From NCBI RefSeq assembly GCF_023169945.1, contig NZ_AP025591.1, positions 6,308,501 to 6,372,500 of the forward strand: a stretch of 64,000 nt of DNA, given 5' to 3'. Below the pieces are notes generated by a model that was given only the letters and a program-made list of their open reading frames with translations, had not been told where the DNA came from and did not search any database. Origin of the DNA: Anaeromyxobacter oryzae (GTDB lineage Bacteria; Myxococcota; Myxococcia; Myxococcales; Anaeromyxobacteraceae). Each line of letters opens with the position of its first letter. The first letter of the stretch is position 1. Made by a program: the position numbers and the translations under genes. This document shows positions 51,986-61,124 of the stretch, in pieces.

Positions 51986-53896
51986 TCAGCGCGCGGCCGC
52001 GACCCGCGCGTCGGTCCGGGAGAACGCCACGACCGCGCGCGCGACCCCGGCGGCGACCTCGTCCTGGTACCGCTGCGAGGCGAGCCGCCGCTCCTCGTCG
52101 CGGTTCGAGATGAACGCGGTCTCGACGAGCACCGCCGGCATCCGCGCGCCGAGGAGGACGTAGAACAGCGCGCTCTTCACGCCGAGGTCCTGCACCCCCC
52201 CGACCCGGGCGCGGACGCCGGTGCAGACCTCGCGCTGGACGAGCTGCGCGAGCCGGTGGGACACGCCCGCGCTCGCCTTCGCGTCGAGGTCGGTGAGGAT
52301 GCGCGCGACCTCGCCCTGCCCCTCCCCGCCGATGCCGTTCTCGCGGGCGGCGAGCCGCGCCGCGTAGCGATCGTCGGTGACGTTCAGGAAGTAGGTCTCG
52401 ACGCCGGTGAGGCTCCGGCGCGGGTGCGCGTTCGCGTGAATCGACACGAAGAGATCGCCGCGCGCCGTGTTGGCGAGCGCGGTCCGCTCCTCGAGGGCGA
52501 GGTACCGGTCCGAGTCGCGGGTGAGGATCACCTCGAAGCCGTCTGCGCGGAGCTTCCTGGCGAGCCGCCGCGCGATCGCGAGCGTGACGTCCTTCTCGCG
52601 CACGCGCGACGGGCCGATGGCGCCCGGGTCGTAGCCGCCGTGGCCCGCGTCCACGACGATGCGCCGGATCGGGCCGCGCGGCGCCTCCTCGAGGAGCGCG
52701 GGCACGGGCTGGGCCGCCGCCGCCACGTCGGCCGGCCGCGGCGCGCCGCCGGACGCGGGCGCCTCGTGCGGCGCCTCCGCGACCGCGGGACGCCCGCGGG
52801 GATGCGCGCCGACGTCGACGATGAGGCGCGGCGGATCCTCGAGCGCGAAGAGCTGCACGGCGTCGCTGCCGGCGAGGTCGAGGACGACGCGGACCGTCTC
52901 CGAGTCGTTCTGCGCCGTGCGCACGCGATCGACCTGATCGCCCGCGATCGGCCGTGCCTCCGCCTTGCCGGAGAGCGTCGCCGGCCGGAGATCCACCGCG
53001 AGCCGGCGCGGGCGATCGCCCTCGGCCGGGAGCTCCTGCTTCTGCCAGCCGACCCAGTGAGAGAGGTAGATCGCGACGCGGGTGTAGTCTCCGCTCGACC
53101 AGGCGCGGACGTCGCTCACCGTCGCCGCGCCGGCCCCGCCGGAGTCGCCGAGCGGCCGCGGGTGCGCGGGAGCCGAGAGCTCGCGCACCGCCGCCTCGAG
53201 GGCGGGATCGGGCGGCGACTCGACCGTGTCGTCCTCCTCCTCCTCCGCGACGGCCGAGGCTTGGGCTGCGGGAGCCGGGGTGGCCGGAGCCGGTGCCGCC
53301 GCGGCGGTCGCTGGCCTCGCCCCCGTGGCGCGGGTCGACGCCTTCGGCGCGGGTGCCCGGACCGGCGCCGAAGGCGGCCTCTTCACCGCGGCGGCGTGGG
53401 CGGGGTGATCGTCGCCCGCCTCCCGCCGGATCGCGGCGGCGAGCGCGGCGCCGTCCTTCGCGCCGTGACGCGCCGCGCGCGTCGCGAGAGCGATGGCCGC
53501 CTCGCGGTCCGCCTCGATCGCCGACCAGCGGTACAGCGCGTAGCGCGCCCGCGCCGCCTCGAGCAGCGCGGGCGCGGTGTCCGGGCCGCGCGCCGCCCGG
53601 AGCAGGCCCGCGATGGCCCGCTCCCAGTGGTGGCGGAAGCGACGCCGGGTGCGGTCCTGCACGAGCGCGGCGAGCGCCGCGCGCGCCTCAGCGAGCGTCG
53701 GGGGGCGCTGCGCCTGCGGCGAGCCGGCCGCGCCCTTGGCGATGGCGCGCGGGCCCGGCGCCGGCCGGGCCTCGGGCTTGCGCCCCGCCGCCGCCGGCCG
53801 GTTCGGGGTCCGCGCGGCGCGCCGCGGCGCGGCGCCCCCGACCCCGGGGGCGAGCGTGAGCACGAGGAGCGCGAGGGCGAGCGGGCGGCGGCCCAT
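51986..53896 (-). CDS. amiC: N-acetylmuramoyl-L-alanine amidase of the AmiC type
   Basis: 636 residues from the ATG at 53896. Signal peptide 1-22 (LALALLVLTLAPGVGG). Residues about 23-250 are an Ala/Pro-rich region with a TPR-like helical part. An AMIN domain (about 260-370, VSDVRAWSSGDYTRVAIYLS) directs septal localisation. The Amidase_3 catalytic domain (about 410-625) has zinc ligands in VVDAGHGGYDPGAIGPS, the Glu after EKDVTLA, and HANAHP, with the catalytic Glu in VETAFISN. It cleaves the peptide from the glycan strand of peptidoglycan during division. Confidence 0.94.
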   Translation of the reverse strand: MGRRPLALALLVLTLAPGVGGAAPRRAARTPNRPAAAGRKPEARPAPGPRAIAKGAAGSPQAQRPPTLAEARAALAALVQDRTRRRFRHHWERAIAGLLRAARGPDTAPALLEAARARYALYRWSAIEADREAAIALATRAARHGAKDGAALAAAIRREAGDDHPAHAAAVKRPPSAPVRAPAPKASTRATGARPATAAAAPAPATPAPAAQASAVAEEEEDDTVESPPDPALEAAVRELSAPAHPRPLGDSGGAGAATVSDVRAWSSGDYTRVAIYLSHWVGWQKQELPAEGDRPRRLAVDLRPATLSGKAEARPIAGDQVDRVRTAQNDSETVRVVLDLAGSDAVQLFALEDPPRLIVDVGAHPRGRPAVAEAPHEAPASGGAPRPADVAAAAQPVPALLEEAPRGPIRRIVVDAGHGGYDPGAIGPSRVREKDVTLAIARRLARKLRADGFEVILTRDSDRYLALEERTALANTARGDLFVSIHANAHPRRSLTGVETYFLNVTDDRYAARLAARENGIGGEGQGEVARILTDLDAKASAGVSHRLAQLVQREVCTGVRARVGGVQDLGVKSALFYVLLGARMPAVLVETAFISNRDEERRLASQRYQDEVAAGVARAVVAFSRTDARVAAAR

Positions 53897-54013
53897 GAGC
53901 CCGACTGTCACCGAGGTCGATATCGGCGTCCAATTTTCGGGCGACCCCGGACCGGGGCGCGAAACCTCCGCGCGGGCGGGCGTAAGATCCGTCCTCTCCT
54001 TCGGAGGTGTCCG

Positions 54014-54682
54014 ATGGCTTCCCAGAAGCGGGTCGGTGTCGTGCTCTCGGGGTGCGGGTTCCTCGACGGCGCGGAGATCCAGGAGGCGGTGTGCACGCTC
54101 CTCTCCCTCGACCGACGCGGCACGGCCCTCGTGGCCGCAGCACCCGACATCGAGCAGCGCCACGTCGTCGATCACCTGCTCGGCGCGCCGGCGGAGGGCG
54201 AGTCGCGCCGCGTCCTCACCGAGGCCGCGCGCATCGTGCGCGGAAAGATCACCGACCTCGCGCACGTCTCCGCCTCGGGCCTCGACGCGCTCGTGTTCCC
54301 CGGCGGCTTCGGCGTCGCGAAGAACCTCTGCTCGTTCGCGATCGACGGCCGGAAGATGAAGGTCCTGCCCGAGGTCGAGCGGCTCGTCCGCGAGATGCGC
54401 GCGGCGCGGAAGCCGATGGGCTTCGTCTGCATCGCGCCGGTGCTCGCGGCGAAGCTCCTCGGCGGCGAGCAGGTGAAGGTCACGATCGGAGACGACGCGG
54501 AGACGGCTGCCGCGATCGAGTCCTGGGGCGCGCGACACGTGGAGTGCCGCGTCGAGGAGATCGTGGTGGACGAGCGGCTGAAGGTGGTGTCGACGCCCGC
54601 CTACATGCTCGGCCCCTGGATCGCCCCCGTCGCCGCGGGCATCGACAAGCTCGTCTCTGCCCTCCTGGAACTCGCCTCCTGA
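54014..54682 (+). CDS. elbB: ElbB/GATase1-like isoprenoid biosynthesis-associated glyoxalase
   Basis: 222 residues from the ATG at 54014 with GGAGG upstream. It belongs to the DJ-1/PfpI superfamily: GVVLSGCGFLDGAEIQEAV at the start, the LVFPGGFGVAKNLCSFAI loop, and the nucleophile elbow MGFVCIAPVLAAKLLG with the reactive Cys. ElbB is reported as a glyoxalase-type enzyme; its older label linked it to isoprenoid synthesis. Length and motif order match the family well. It is divergent from amiC and upstream of the cytochrome genes. Confidence 0.92.
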   Translation: MASQKRVGVVLSGCGFLDGAEIQEAVCTLLSLDRRGTALVAAAPDIEQRHVVDHLLGAPAEGESRRVLTEAARIVRGKITDLAHVSASGLDALVFPGGFGVAKNLCSFAIDGRKMKVLPEVERLVREMRAARKPMGFVCIAPVLAAKLLGGEQVKVTIGDDAETAAAIESWGARHVECRVEEIVVDERLKVVSTPAYMLGPWIAPVAAGIDKLVSALLELAS

Positions 54683-54814
54683 GACGCGTTCTCAGCCTGG
54701 GCGGGGTGCGACAATCCGGACGAAAATTTCCGAGCGCTCCCTGAATTTCGAGTAAAGTCCCGCGTCCGTATTCCGGGCGGGCTGGTCCGCCCCCGAACCC
54801 GAGGAGCGCCTCAA

Positions 54815-55105
54815 GTGACCAAGTACTTCGCTGCGATGTTCGCTGCTGTCGTCGTCGCCACCTCTGCCTTCGCGGCCGGCACCGGCCCGGAAACCATCAC
54901 GCTCCAGGCGAAGCCCGGCAACGTGACCTTCCCGCACAAGGCTCACCAGGCGCGCGGCCTGAAGTGCGAGACCTGCCACGCCACGGCGGCCGGCGGCAAG
55001 ATCGAGGGCTTCGGCAAGGACAAGGCCCACGCCCTCTGCGTCGAGTGCCACAAGAAGGAGGCGAAGGGCCCGACGAAGTGCGCTGACTGCCACAAGAAGG
55101 CGTAA
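54815..55105 (+). CDS. Periplasmic triheme c-type cytochrome (c7/PpcA-like), first copy
   Basis: 96 residues from a GTG at 54815 with CGAGGAG upstream. A signal peptide (about 1-20, ending SAFAA) precedes a small mature domain with three heme-binding motifs, CETCH, CVECH and CADCH. Distal histidines are expected in FPHKAH and in KDKAHALC. This is the cytochrome c7 pattern of Geobacter PpcA, a periplasmic electron shuttle used in metal respiration; Anaeromyxobacter is also rich in such proteins. A strong intrinsic terminator follows, and a paralogue lies 210 bp downstream with its own promoter region. Confidence 0.93.
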   Translation: MTKYFAAMFAAVVVATSAFAAGTGPETITLQAKPGNVTFPHKAHQARGLKCETCHATAAGGKIEGFGKDKAHALCVECHKKEAKGPTKCADCHKKA

Positions 55106-55133
55106 CGCAGTCGCATCGTCGCCATCGAGAGAG

Positions 55134-55164
55134 CGGGGCCGGGTGACCGGCCCCGTTTTCTTTT
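55134..55164 (+). terminator. Intrinsic terminator after first cytochrome
   Basis: Perfect 9-bp stem CGGGGCCGG (55134-55142) / CCGGCCCCG (55147-55155), GTGA loop, followed by TTTTCTTTT. A textbook rho-independent terminator. Confidence 0.9.
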
Positions 55165-55246
55165 GGTGTACGTGATCGTCTTACGCGTGCGCGTGCCCCG
55201 GTACACGCTCACGCCCCGGACGCTTTGCCACACGCGGCCGATCTCC

Positions 55247-55258
55247 CTAGCGCGCTAG
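55247..55258. promoter_or_regulatory. CTAGCGCGCTAG palindrome upstream of second cytochrome
   Basis: A perfect 12-bp palindrome 57 bp upstream of the second cytochrome ATG. CTAG is rare in most genomes, so two in one palindrome is notable. It is placed where an operator would overlap the promoter. The regulator is unknown. Confidence 0.4.
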
Positions 55259-55315
55259 AGTCCGCGCCTCGCGACGGGAATCCCCCCGTCGACCATTGGA
55301 CCGAGGGGAAACAAC

Positions 55316-55597
55316 ATGAAGCTCGTGCTTTCTTTCGTGGTCGCGGCGGTCCTCGCCGTCGGCACCGCGATGGCCGCTGAGGCGCCCGCGAAGGCCCTCA
55401 CGCTCAAGGCGAAGCAGGGGGACGTCACCTTCAACCACAAGTCGCACGCCGCGCAGAAGTGCGAGGCCTGCCACCCGGCCGTGCCGCAGAAGGTGGAGCC
55501 GATCGGCAAGGACGCGGCCCACAAGCTCTGCGTCGAGTGCCACAAGAAGGAGGCGAAGGGCCCCGCGAAGTGCGCCGAGTGCCACAAGAAGGCGTGA
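55316..55597 (+). CDS. Periplasmic triheme c-type cytochrome (c7/PpcA-like), second copy
   Basis: 93 residues. Signal peptide about 1-20 (VVAAVLAVGTAMAA). Three heme motifs CEACH, CVECH and CAECH, with distal-His candidates in FNHKSH and DAAHKLC. The C-terminal heme region ECHKKEAKGPAKC is almost identical to that of the first copy, including the final CHKKA, whereas the segment between hemes I and II is shorter and lacks the glycine run. Tandem duplication with divergence in one loop suggests different redox partners or potentials. The gene has its own leader and a terminator shared with mutS. Confidence 0.93.
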   Translation: MKLVLSFVVAAVLAVGTAMAAEAPAKALTLKAKQGDVTFNHKSHAAQKCEACHPAVPQKVEPIGKDAAHKLCVECHKKEAKGPAKCAECHKKA

Positions 55598-55627
55598 TCG
55601 CAGCAGCCTGAAGCCTGGGAATGCGAC

Positions 55628-55666
55628 GGAGGCGGCCTGCGCGAGCGGGCCGCCTCCTTCTTTTCT
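55628..55666. terminator. Intrinsic terminator, cytochrome to mutS convergence
   Basis: Perfect 10-bp stem GGAGGCGGCC (55628-55637) / GGCCGCCTCC (55648-55657) followed by TTCTTTTCT. It sits between the converging cytochrome gene and mutS. The T-tract serves the plus strand; the stem may also help end mutS transcripts. Confidence 0.85.
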
Positions 55667-58304
55667 ACCCGAGCCGCTTCTTCCACGCGGCGAGCAGGTT
55701 CAGCGCGTCGAGGGGGCGGAGCGCGTCGAGGTCTAGGCCGCGGAGGTCCTTCGCGACCTCGCCCGCGGCGGGATCGGCCGGGGCGGCGAAGAGCCCGAGC
55801 TGGCTCGCCGGGTCGGGCCTCCGCCGGCGCCCGCGCGCGAGCGCCGCGTGCCCGCCCTCGTCGACCTCCATCGACTCGAGGTTCTTCAGGATCTCCCGGG
55901 CGCGGGCGAGCACCTCGGCGGGGAGGCCCGCGAGCTTCGCCACCTCGATGCCGTAGCTGCGCGACGCGCCGCCCGACACGAGCTTGCGGAGGAAGACGAC
56001 CTGATCGCCGACCTCCCGCACCGCGACGGTGAGGTTCCGCACCGCCGGCCGCTCGCGGGCGAGGTCCTGCAGCTCGTGGTAGTGGGTCGCGAAGAGCGTC
56101 CGGCAGCCCTTCGCGTCGTGCAGGTGCTCCGCGACCGCCCACGCGATCGAGACCCCGTCGAACGTCGACGTGCCGCGGCCGATCTCGTCGAGCACCACGA
56201 GCGAGCGGCGCGTCGCGTTGTGGAGGATCGCGGCGGTCTCCGTCATCTCCACCATGAACGTCGACCTGCCCCGGGCGAGGTCGTCGGACGCGCCGACGCG
56301 GGTGAAGATCCGGTCGACGAGCCCGACCCGCGCGCGGCGCGCGGGCACGAAGCCGCCCATCTGCGCGAGCAGCGTCACGAGCGCCGCCTGGCGCATCACC
56401 GTGCTCTTGCCGGCCATGTTGGGGCCGGTGATGACGAGCACGGCGCCGTGCCCCTCGCACTCCGGCGCGCCGCGGGCGGCGACGAGCACGTCGTTCGGCA
56501 CGAACCCGGCCGGCCCGTCCGGCAGCACCGCCTCGACCACGGGGTGCCGCCCGTCGACGATCTCCAGCACCTCCGAGTCGTCCACCGTCGGCCGCGCGTA
56601 GCCCCGCTCCGCCGCGACGCGGGCGAGCGACAGGACCGCGTCCGCCTCCGCGACGGCGTCCGCCGCGGTCCGGATCCGCGCCGCCTCGGCGGCGACCGCG
56701 GCCCGCAGGTCCTCGAAGATGCGCTCCTCGAGCGCGAACCGCCGCTCCTCGGCGGTGAGGACCTTCTCCTCGAACGACTTGAGCTCGGGCGTGACGAACC
56801 GCTCGCCGCCCACGGTCGTCTGGCGCCGCTCCCACTCCTTCGGCACGAGGTGGAGGTTCGCCTTCGTGACCTCGAGGTAGTACCCGAAGACCTTGTTGAA
56901 GCGGACCTTCAGCGACCCGATGCCGGTCCGCTCCTTCTCGCGCGCCTCGAGCGACGCGATGTAGCCCTTGCCGTCGTCCGCGATCGCGACGATCTCGTCG
57001 AGCTCCGCGGAGAACCCGCGCCGGACGATGCCGCCCTCCCGGAGGGTCGGGGGCGGCTCCTCCGCGACGGCCCGGTCGAGGTGCGCCGCGAGCGCCTCGA
57101 GGCCGCGCAGCCGCGCGCCGGCCTCGCGCAGGAGCGCGGCGCCGCGCGCGGCGAGGAGGTCCGCGAGCGCCGGGAGCGCGAGGAGCGCCCCGCAGAGCGC
57201 GCGGAGATCGCGACCGTTGCCCTGCCGCAGCACGAGCCTCGAGAGGAGGCGCTCGAGATCGGCGACGGGGCGGAGCGCGGCGGCGAGGTCCTCGCGGGCG
57301 ACCGCCGACCCGACCAGCTCCTCCACGGCGTCGAGGCGCGCGCCGATGCGATCGAGATCGGTGAGCGGGTACCTGAGCCACTCCGCGAGGCGGCGGCCGC
57401 CGGGCGCGGTGACGGTGCGGTCGAGGAGCGCGAGCAACGTCCCCTTCTTCCGGCCGCCCGAGAGCGTGCGCTCGAGCTCGAGGTTCGTGCGCGTCGCCTC
57501 GTCGAGGAGGAGCACGTCGTCGGTGCGGAGCCGCGCGATGCGGTCCACGTGCGCCGGCGCGGCGCGCTGGGTGTCGGAGAGGTACGCCAGGGCGGCGGCC
57601 GCGGCGGCGAGCCCCGCCGCGAGCCCGCCGACGCCGAAGCCGTCGAGCGACGCCACGCGGAGGTGGCGCCGGAGCTTCTCCTCGCCGCGCTCGAACTCCG
57701 CGTCGTCGCGGCGCGCGGCCGGGACGCCCACCGCGCGGGCGATCGCGTCCACCCGCGCCGCGTCGGCGCCGCGGGCGAACACCAGCTCCCGGACGCCGGC
57801 GCGCCGCAGCTCGTCCACGAGCCGACCGTCGTCCCTCACCTCGCCGCACTGGAGCTGCCCGGTGGACGCGTCGAGGAGCGCGAGCCCACCGCCCGCCTCC
57901 GCGAGCGCGACCGCGCCGAGCCAGCTCGCCTCGCGCGGGTCGAGCACCTGATCGTCGAGGACCATGCCCGGCGTGACGACGCGGGTCACCTCCCGCTTCA
58001 CGATCGTGTTCTTCCCCGGCTCCTCGACCTGGTCGCAGATCGCGACCTTGAAGCCCTTCTCGAGGAGCTTCGCGACGTAGCCGCGGGCGGCGTGGTGCGG
58101 CACGCCGCACATCGGCACCTTGTCGTCGCCCTTCGATCGCGCCGTCAGCGTGATCTGCAGCGCCTCGGACGCGGTGAGCGCGTCCTCGAAGAAGAGCTCG
58201 TAGAAGTCGCCCAGGCGGAAGAAGAGGAGCGCGTCGGGGTACCTCGCCTTCGTCTCGAGGTACTGCCGCATCATCGGCGTGTGCGCCTGGGCGATCTCCG
58301 GCAT
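55665..58304 (-). CDS. mutS: DNA mismatch repair protein MutS
   Basis: 879 residues, standard length. The N-terminal mismatch-binding domain has the Phe-x-Glu wedge in FRLGDFYELFFEDA. The clamp and core helices follow. The ATPase domain shows Walker A ITGPNMAGKST, the Q-loop region MAQMGGFVPA, signature STFMVEMTETA and Walker B LVVLDEIGRGTSTFDG, then the H-loop TLFATHYHEL. MutS recognises mispairs and starts repair with MutL, which is not in this window. The start has weak Shine-Dalgarno support but matches the family. Confidence 0.98.
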   Translation of the reverse strand: MPEIAQAHTPMMRQYLETKARYPDALLFFRLGDFYELFFEDALTASEALQITLTARSKGDDKVPMCGVPHHAARGYVAKLLEKGFKVAICDQVEEPGKNTIVKREVTRVVTPGMVLDDQVLDPREASWLGAVALAEAGGGLALLDASTGQLQCGEVRDDGRLVDELRRAGVRELVFARGADAARVDAIARAVGVPAARRDDAEFERGEEKLRRHLRVASLDGFGVGGLAAGLAAAAAALAYLSDTQRAAPAHVDRIARLRTDDVLLLDEATRTNLELERTLSGGRKKGTLLALLDRTVTAPGGRRLAEWLRYPLTDLDRIGARLDAVEELVGSAVAREDLAAALRPVADLERLLSRLVLRQGNGRDLRALCGALLALPALADLLAARGAALLREAGARLRGLEALAAHLDRAVAEEPPPTLREGGIVRRGFSAELDEIVAIADDGKGYIASLEAREKERTGIGSLKVRFNKVFGYYLEVTKANLHLVPKEWERRQTTVGGERFVTPELKSFEEKVLTAEERRFALEERIFEDLRAAVAAEAARIRTAADAVAEADAVLSLARVAAERGYARPTVDDSEVLEIVDGRHPVVEAVLPDGPAGFVPNDVLVAARGAPECEGHGAVLVITGPNMAGKSTVMRQAALVTLLAQMGGFVPARRARVGLVDRIFTRVGASDDLARGRSTFMVEMTETAAILHNATRRSLVVLDEIGRGTSTFDGVSIAWAVAEHLHDAKGCRTLFATHYHELQDLARERPAVRNLTVAVREVGDQVVFLRKLVSGGASRSYGIEVAKLAGLPAEVLARAREILKNLESMEVDEGGHAALARGRRRRPDPASQLGLFAAPADPAAGEVAKDLRGLDLDALRPLDALNLLAAWKKRLG

Positions 58305-58388
58305 GGGCGAACGGTTCTACACCGAGCCCCCCACCCCCTGCACGTGCGCGTGGCGACCCCCGGATCGCGGTGTTAGAGTCGCGGGCCG

Positions 58389-60065
58389 ATGCTGGGGAGG
58401 GCCTTCCAGGATCTGAACCGGCTGCGCCAGATCTCCTCGGCGATGGTCCGCCATGGCTTCGGCGCGTACGTCGAGCGGATGCGGCTCCGGGACGTGCTCG
58501 GCCGCGACGCCCCGCCGCCCGGCGAGCCCCTCCCCCCGCCCGACCGGAAGACCGCCGCCCGCTTCCGTACGATGCTCGGGGAGCTCGGCCCCACCTTCAT
58601 CAAGCTCGGCCAGCTCCTCTCGTCCCGGCCCGACGTCCTCCCCGCACACTGGATCGAGGAGCTCGAGGCGCTGCAGGACGACTGTCCGCCGGTGCCGATC
58701 TCCGAGGTCCGGCGCGAGATCGAGCGGGGGCTCGGGAGGTCGGTCGAGGCCGTCTTCGCGGAGCTCGATCCCGTGCCGCTCGCGAGCGCGTCCATCGCCC
58801 AGGTGCACCGGGCGGTCACCCACGCCGGCGAGGCCGTGGTCGTGAAGGTGCAGCGGCCCCGGATCCGGGAGCAGGTCGAGTCGGACCTCGCCCTGCTCTA
58901 CGACCTCGCGCGGTTGCTCGAGGCCGTCGTCGAGGAGACCGGCGTCTACACGCCGACCGGCGTCATCGAGGAGTTCGACCGCACGGTCCACGAGGAGCTC
59001 GACTTCACCAACGAGGCGCGGAACGCGCAGGCCATGGCGGCGAAGTCGACGGGCCGCGAGTTCCTCGTCGTCCCGCGAGTGCATGCCGGGCTCTCGTCGT
59101 CGACGATCCTCACGCTCGACTACGTGGAGGGCGTGAAGGTCTCCGACGTGACCGCCGAGGCGGGCTTCGACCTCGAGCAGGTCGCCCGGAACATCATCGA
59201 GGCCGCGTTCCGGCAGCTGTTCGAGGACGGCCTGTTCCACGGCGACCCGCACCCCGGGAACATCCTCGTGCTGCCCGGGAACCGGATCGCCCTCCTCGAC
59301 TTCGGCCTCGTGGGCCGCCTCACGCGCGCGCAGCAGGAGGCGCTGGTCACCCTCATCGTGGCCGTGGCGCTGCGCGACCCGGAGTCGGTGGCCCGGATCC
59401 TGAACCGGATCGGCGTCCCCGACTCCCACACGCCCATCGCGGAGTTCCGCGAGGACATCCGCGGCATCCTCGACCGGTACCTCGGCCTCAAGCTCGACGA
59501 GATCCGGACCGCCACGCTCCTGCGCGATCTCCTCGATCTCGCGGTGCGGCACCGCATCCGGATCCCGAAGGAGTACGCGGTCCTCGCCAAGGCGTCGATC
59601 GCGGTCGAGGGCATCATCCGCCGGCTCTACCCGAAGCTCGACATCCTCGACGTCGGCCTGCCCTACGCGAAGGAGCTCCTCCTCTCCCGGTTCAACCCGA
59701 GCGACGCCTCGGGCGTCCTCATGAAGTCGTTCCTCAAGCTGCAGGCGCTGTCCGAGGACGTCCCGGCGCAGCTCTCGCAGATCCTGGTGGACCTCGAGGG
59801 CGGCAAGTTCCGCGTGAACGTCCACTCGGACGCGATCGACCGGCTCGGCGGCCACGTCCGGTCGCTCGGGGTCATGATCTTCCTCGGCCTCCTCGCGGCA
59901 GGGTTCACCGTGAGCGCGTTCGTGGTGCTCGCGACCGGGGGCCGCCCGGTGCTCTGGATCGGCGCCCTCGCGGTCGCAGCGCTGCTCTCGGGCGCGGCCG
60001 CGCTCTACCACGTCGCGACGCTGCGGCTCCGGAAGATCTCCGTCCGGCGGTTCCTGCAGCGCTAG
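58389..60065 (+). CDS. ubiB: UbiB/ABC1/ADCK-family atypical kinase
   Basis: 558 residues. The KxGQ motif is in FIKLGQLLSSRPD and the Ala-rich loop in PLASASIAQVHRA. ATP-binding lysine is in VVVKVQRP, and the catalytic/metal motifs are GLFHGDPHPGNILV and LLDFGLVG. Two transmembrane helices close the protein (about 495-545), as in bacterial UbiB. The family supports ubiquinone biosynthesis in organisms that make ubiquinone; in a menaquinone-using deltaproteobacterium the role may differ, so the gene symbol denotes the family only. Confidence 0.93.
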   Translation: MLGRAFQDLNRLRQISSAMVRHGFGAYVERMRLRDVLGRDAPPPGEPLPPPDRKTAARFRTMLGELGPTFIKLGQLLSSRPDVLPAHWIEELEALQDDCPPVPISEVRREIERGLGRSVEAVFAELDPVPLASASIAQVHRAVTHAGEAVVVKVQRPRIREQVESDLALLYDLARLLEAVVEETGVYTPTGVIEEFDRTVHEELDFTNEARNAQAMAAKSTGREFLVVPRVHAGLSSSTILTLDYVEGVKVSDVTAEAGFDLEQVARNIIEAAFRQLFEDGLFHGDPHPGNILVLPGNRIALLDFGLVGRLTRAQQEALVTLIVAVALRDPESVARILNRIGVPDSHTPIAEFREDIRGILDRYLGLKLDEIRTATLLRDLLDLAVRHRIRIPKEYAVLAKASIAVEGIIRRLYPKLDILDVGLPYAKELLLSRFNPSDASGVLMKSFLKLQALSEDVPAQLSQILVDLEGGKFRVNVHSDAIDRLGGHVRSLGVMIFLGLLAAGFTVSAFVVLATGGRPVLWIGALAVAALLSGAAALYHVATLRLRKISVRRFLQR

Positions 60066-60108
60066 GCGCGCGGGCGAGGCGAGCGCGCCGGGCCGCAGCC
60101 CCGGGAGA

Positions 60109-61047
60109 TCATCCCTCCGCGCAGGCGAGCGCCGAGACGGTCCCGAGCCAGGCGAGGTCCACGGCGGCGCCGACGGCGGTCGCGAGCGCCGCGATCAGGA
60201 GCCCCGGCCCGGCGAGGAGCAGCGGTGACGCGCCGTCCGCGAGCGCCGTGAGCGCGTTGCCGGTCGCCTCGACGGACGCGGTGGCGAGCCCCGCGACGAC
60301 CGCGAAGGTGATCGCGCCGAGGACGAAGGCGCCGGGCCGGTTCACGAACCGGCGCGTCGCCGCCGCGAACGCGACGAGCGGCCCCTCGCCGGTGACGGCC
60401 GCGCGGGCCACGGCGCCGTCGACCGCCGCGGAGAGCGCGATGGGGACGGCGACCGCGAGCGTGAGCGCGAGCGCGACCGGGGCCGCGAGCAGCGGCGAGG
60501 CGTGGCCCGAGGCGGCCGTGATCCGGGCGGCCCCGAGCGCGAGGACGACCGCGAAGCCGCCGCCCCCGAGCTCGGCGGCGAGGCCGAGGAGCGCGGTCCC
60601 GAGGACCCGCGGGAAGCCCCAGGCGACGCCGGCCGCGAACCCGTCCGCGCCCACGGGCGCCCTCGCCATGGCGGAGGCGAGGACCGGCGCCGCTCCGGCG
60701 AGGAACGCGAGCCGGAGCGCGGCGCCGGCGAGCACGCCGGCGAGCCAGAGGCCGGCGGCGATCGCGAGGAAGCGCTGCGAGGTCGCCGCCGCGAGCACGC
60801 CCTCCACCGGGGCGAGGAGATCGAGCGGTCGCGATCGCGCCGCGAGCACCGCCGCCTCGAGGAGGAGCCCCCAGGCGAACGCGAGGGCGGGCACCGCGAG
60901 CAGCCGCCGCAGGATGCCGACCGCGAGCCCGGCGGCGACGAGCCACCCCTCGCGCAGGAGCGCGCGGACGCCGAGGCCGATGGCGGCGCCGAGGGCGGGA
61001 GGCACGGCGGGACGGTAGCGGTCCGCCGCGCGCCCGGCAACGACCAC
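60109..61047 (-). CDS. Multi-pass membrane protein of unknown function
   Basis: 312 residues from a GTG at 61047 (a GTG at 61005 is an alternative). About six to seven hydrophobic segments, Ala/Leu/Val-rich, no recognised motif. The pattern of a short cytosolic N-terminus, paired helices and a small Asp/Glu content is reminiscent of DUF4013-like or glycerophosphoryl-type membrane proteins, but no call is justified. It is divergent from lexA with a gap that carries the lexA promoter. Confidence 0.65.
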   Translation of the reverse strand: MVVAGRAADRYRPAVPPALGAAIGLGVRALLREGWLVAAGLAVGILRRLLAVPALAFAWGLLLEAAVLAARSRPLDLLAPVEGVLAAATSQRFLAIAAGLWLAGVLAGAALRLAFLAGAAPVLASAMARAPVGADGFAAGVAWGFPRVLGTALLGLAAELGGGGFAVVLALGAARITAASGHASPLLAAPVALALTLAVAVPIALSAAVDGAVARAAVTGEGPLVAFAAATRRFVNRPGAFVLGAITFAVVAGLATASVEATGNALTALADGASPLLLAGPGLLIAALATAVGAAVDLAWLGTVSALACAEG

Positions 61048-61080
61048 CTGCCGCCCGCGGCGACGTTTTCTTGAAAGCGG

Positions 61081-61124
61081 CTGAACGCCGTGACAGGATA
61101 CCTATGTTCAGGAGGTGACCCTAC
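61081..61124 (+). promoter_or_regulatory. lexA promoter with self-regulatory LexA box
   Basis: The sequence ATACCTATGTTCAGG (about 61098-61112) ends in GTTCAGG, the conserved half of the LexA site described for Myxococcus xanthus; the upstream half matches only partly. CTGAAC (61081) and TATGTT (61103) with a 16-bp spacer could be -35/-10, which would put the box over the -10. AGGAGGTGA precedes the ATG. Confidence 0.55.

Noticed and set aside
54720..54770. AT-rich patch upstream of the first cytochrome with imperfect GAAA/TTTC symmetry around AGCGCT
   Set aside because: The inverted repeat has many mismatches and no clear -10/-35 pair; probably just promoter DNA, too weak to name an operator.
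55255..58110. Long alternative frames overlapping mutS
   Set aside because: MutS motifs are complete in the true frame; the others are Arg/Gly-rich shadows without start signals.
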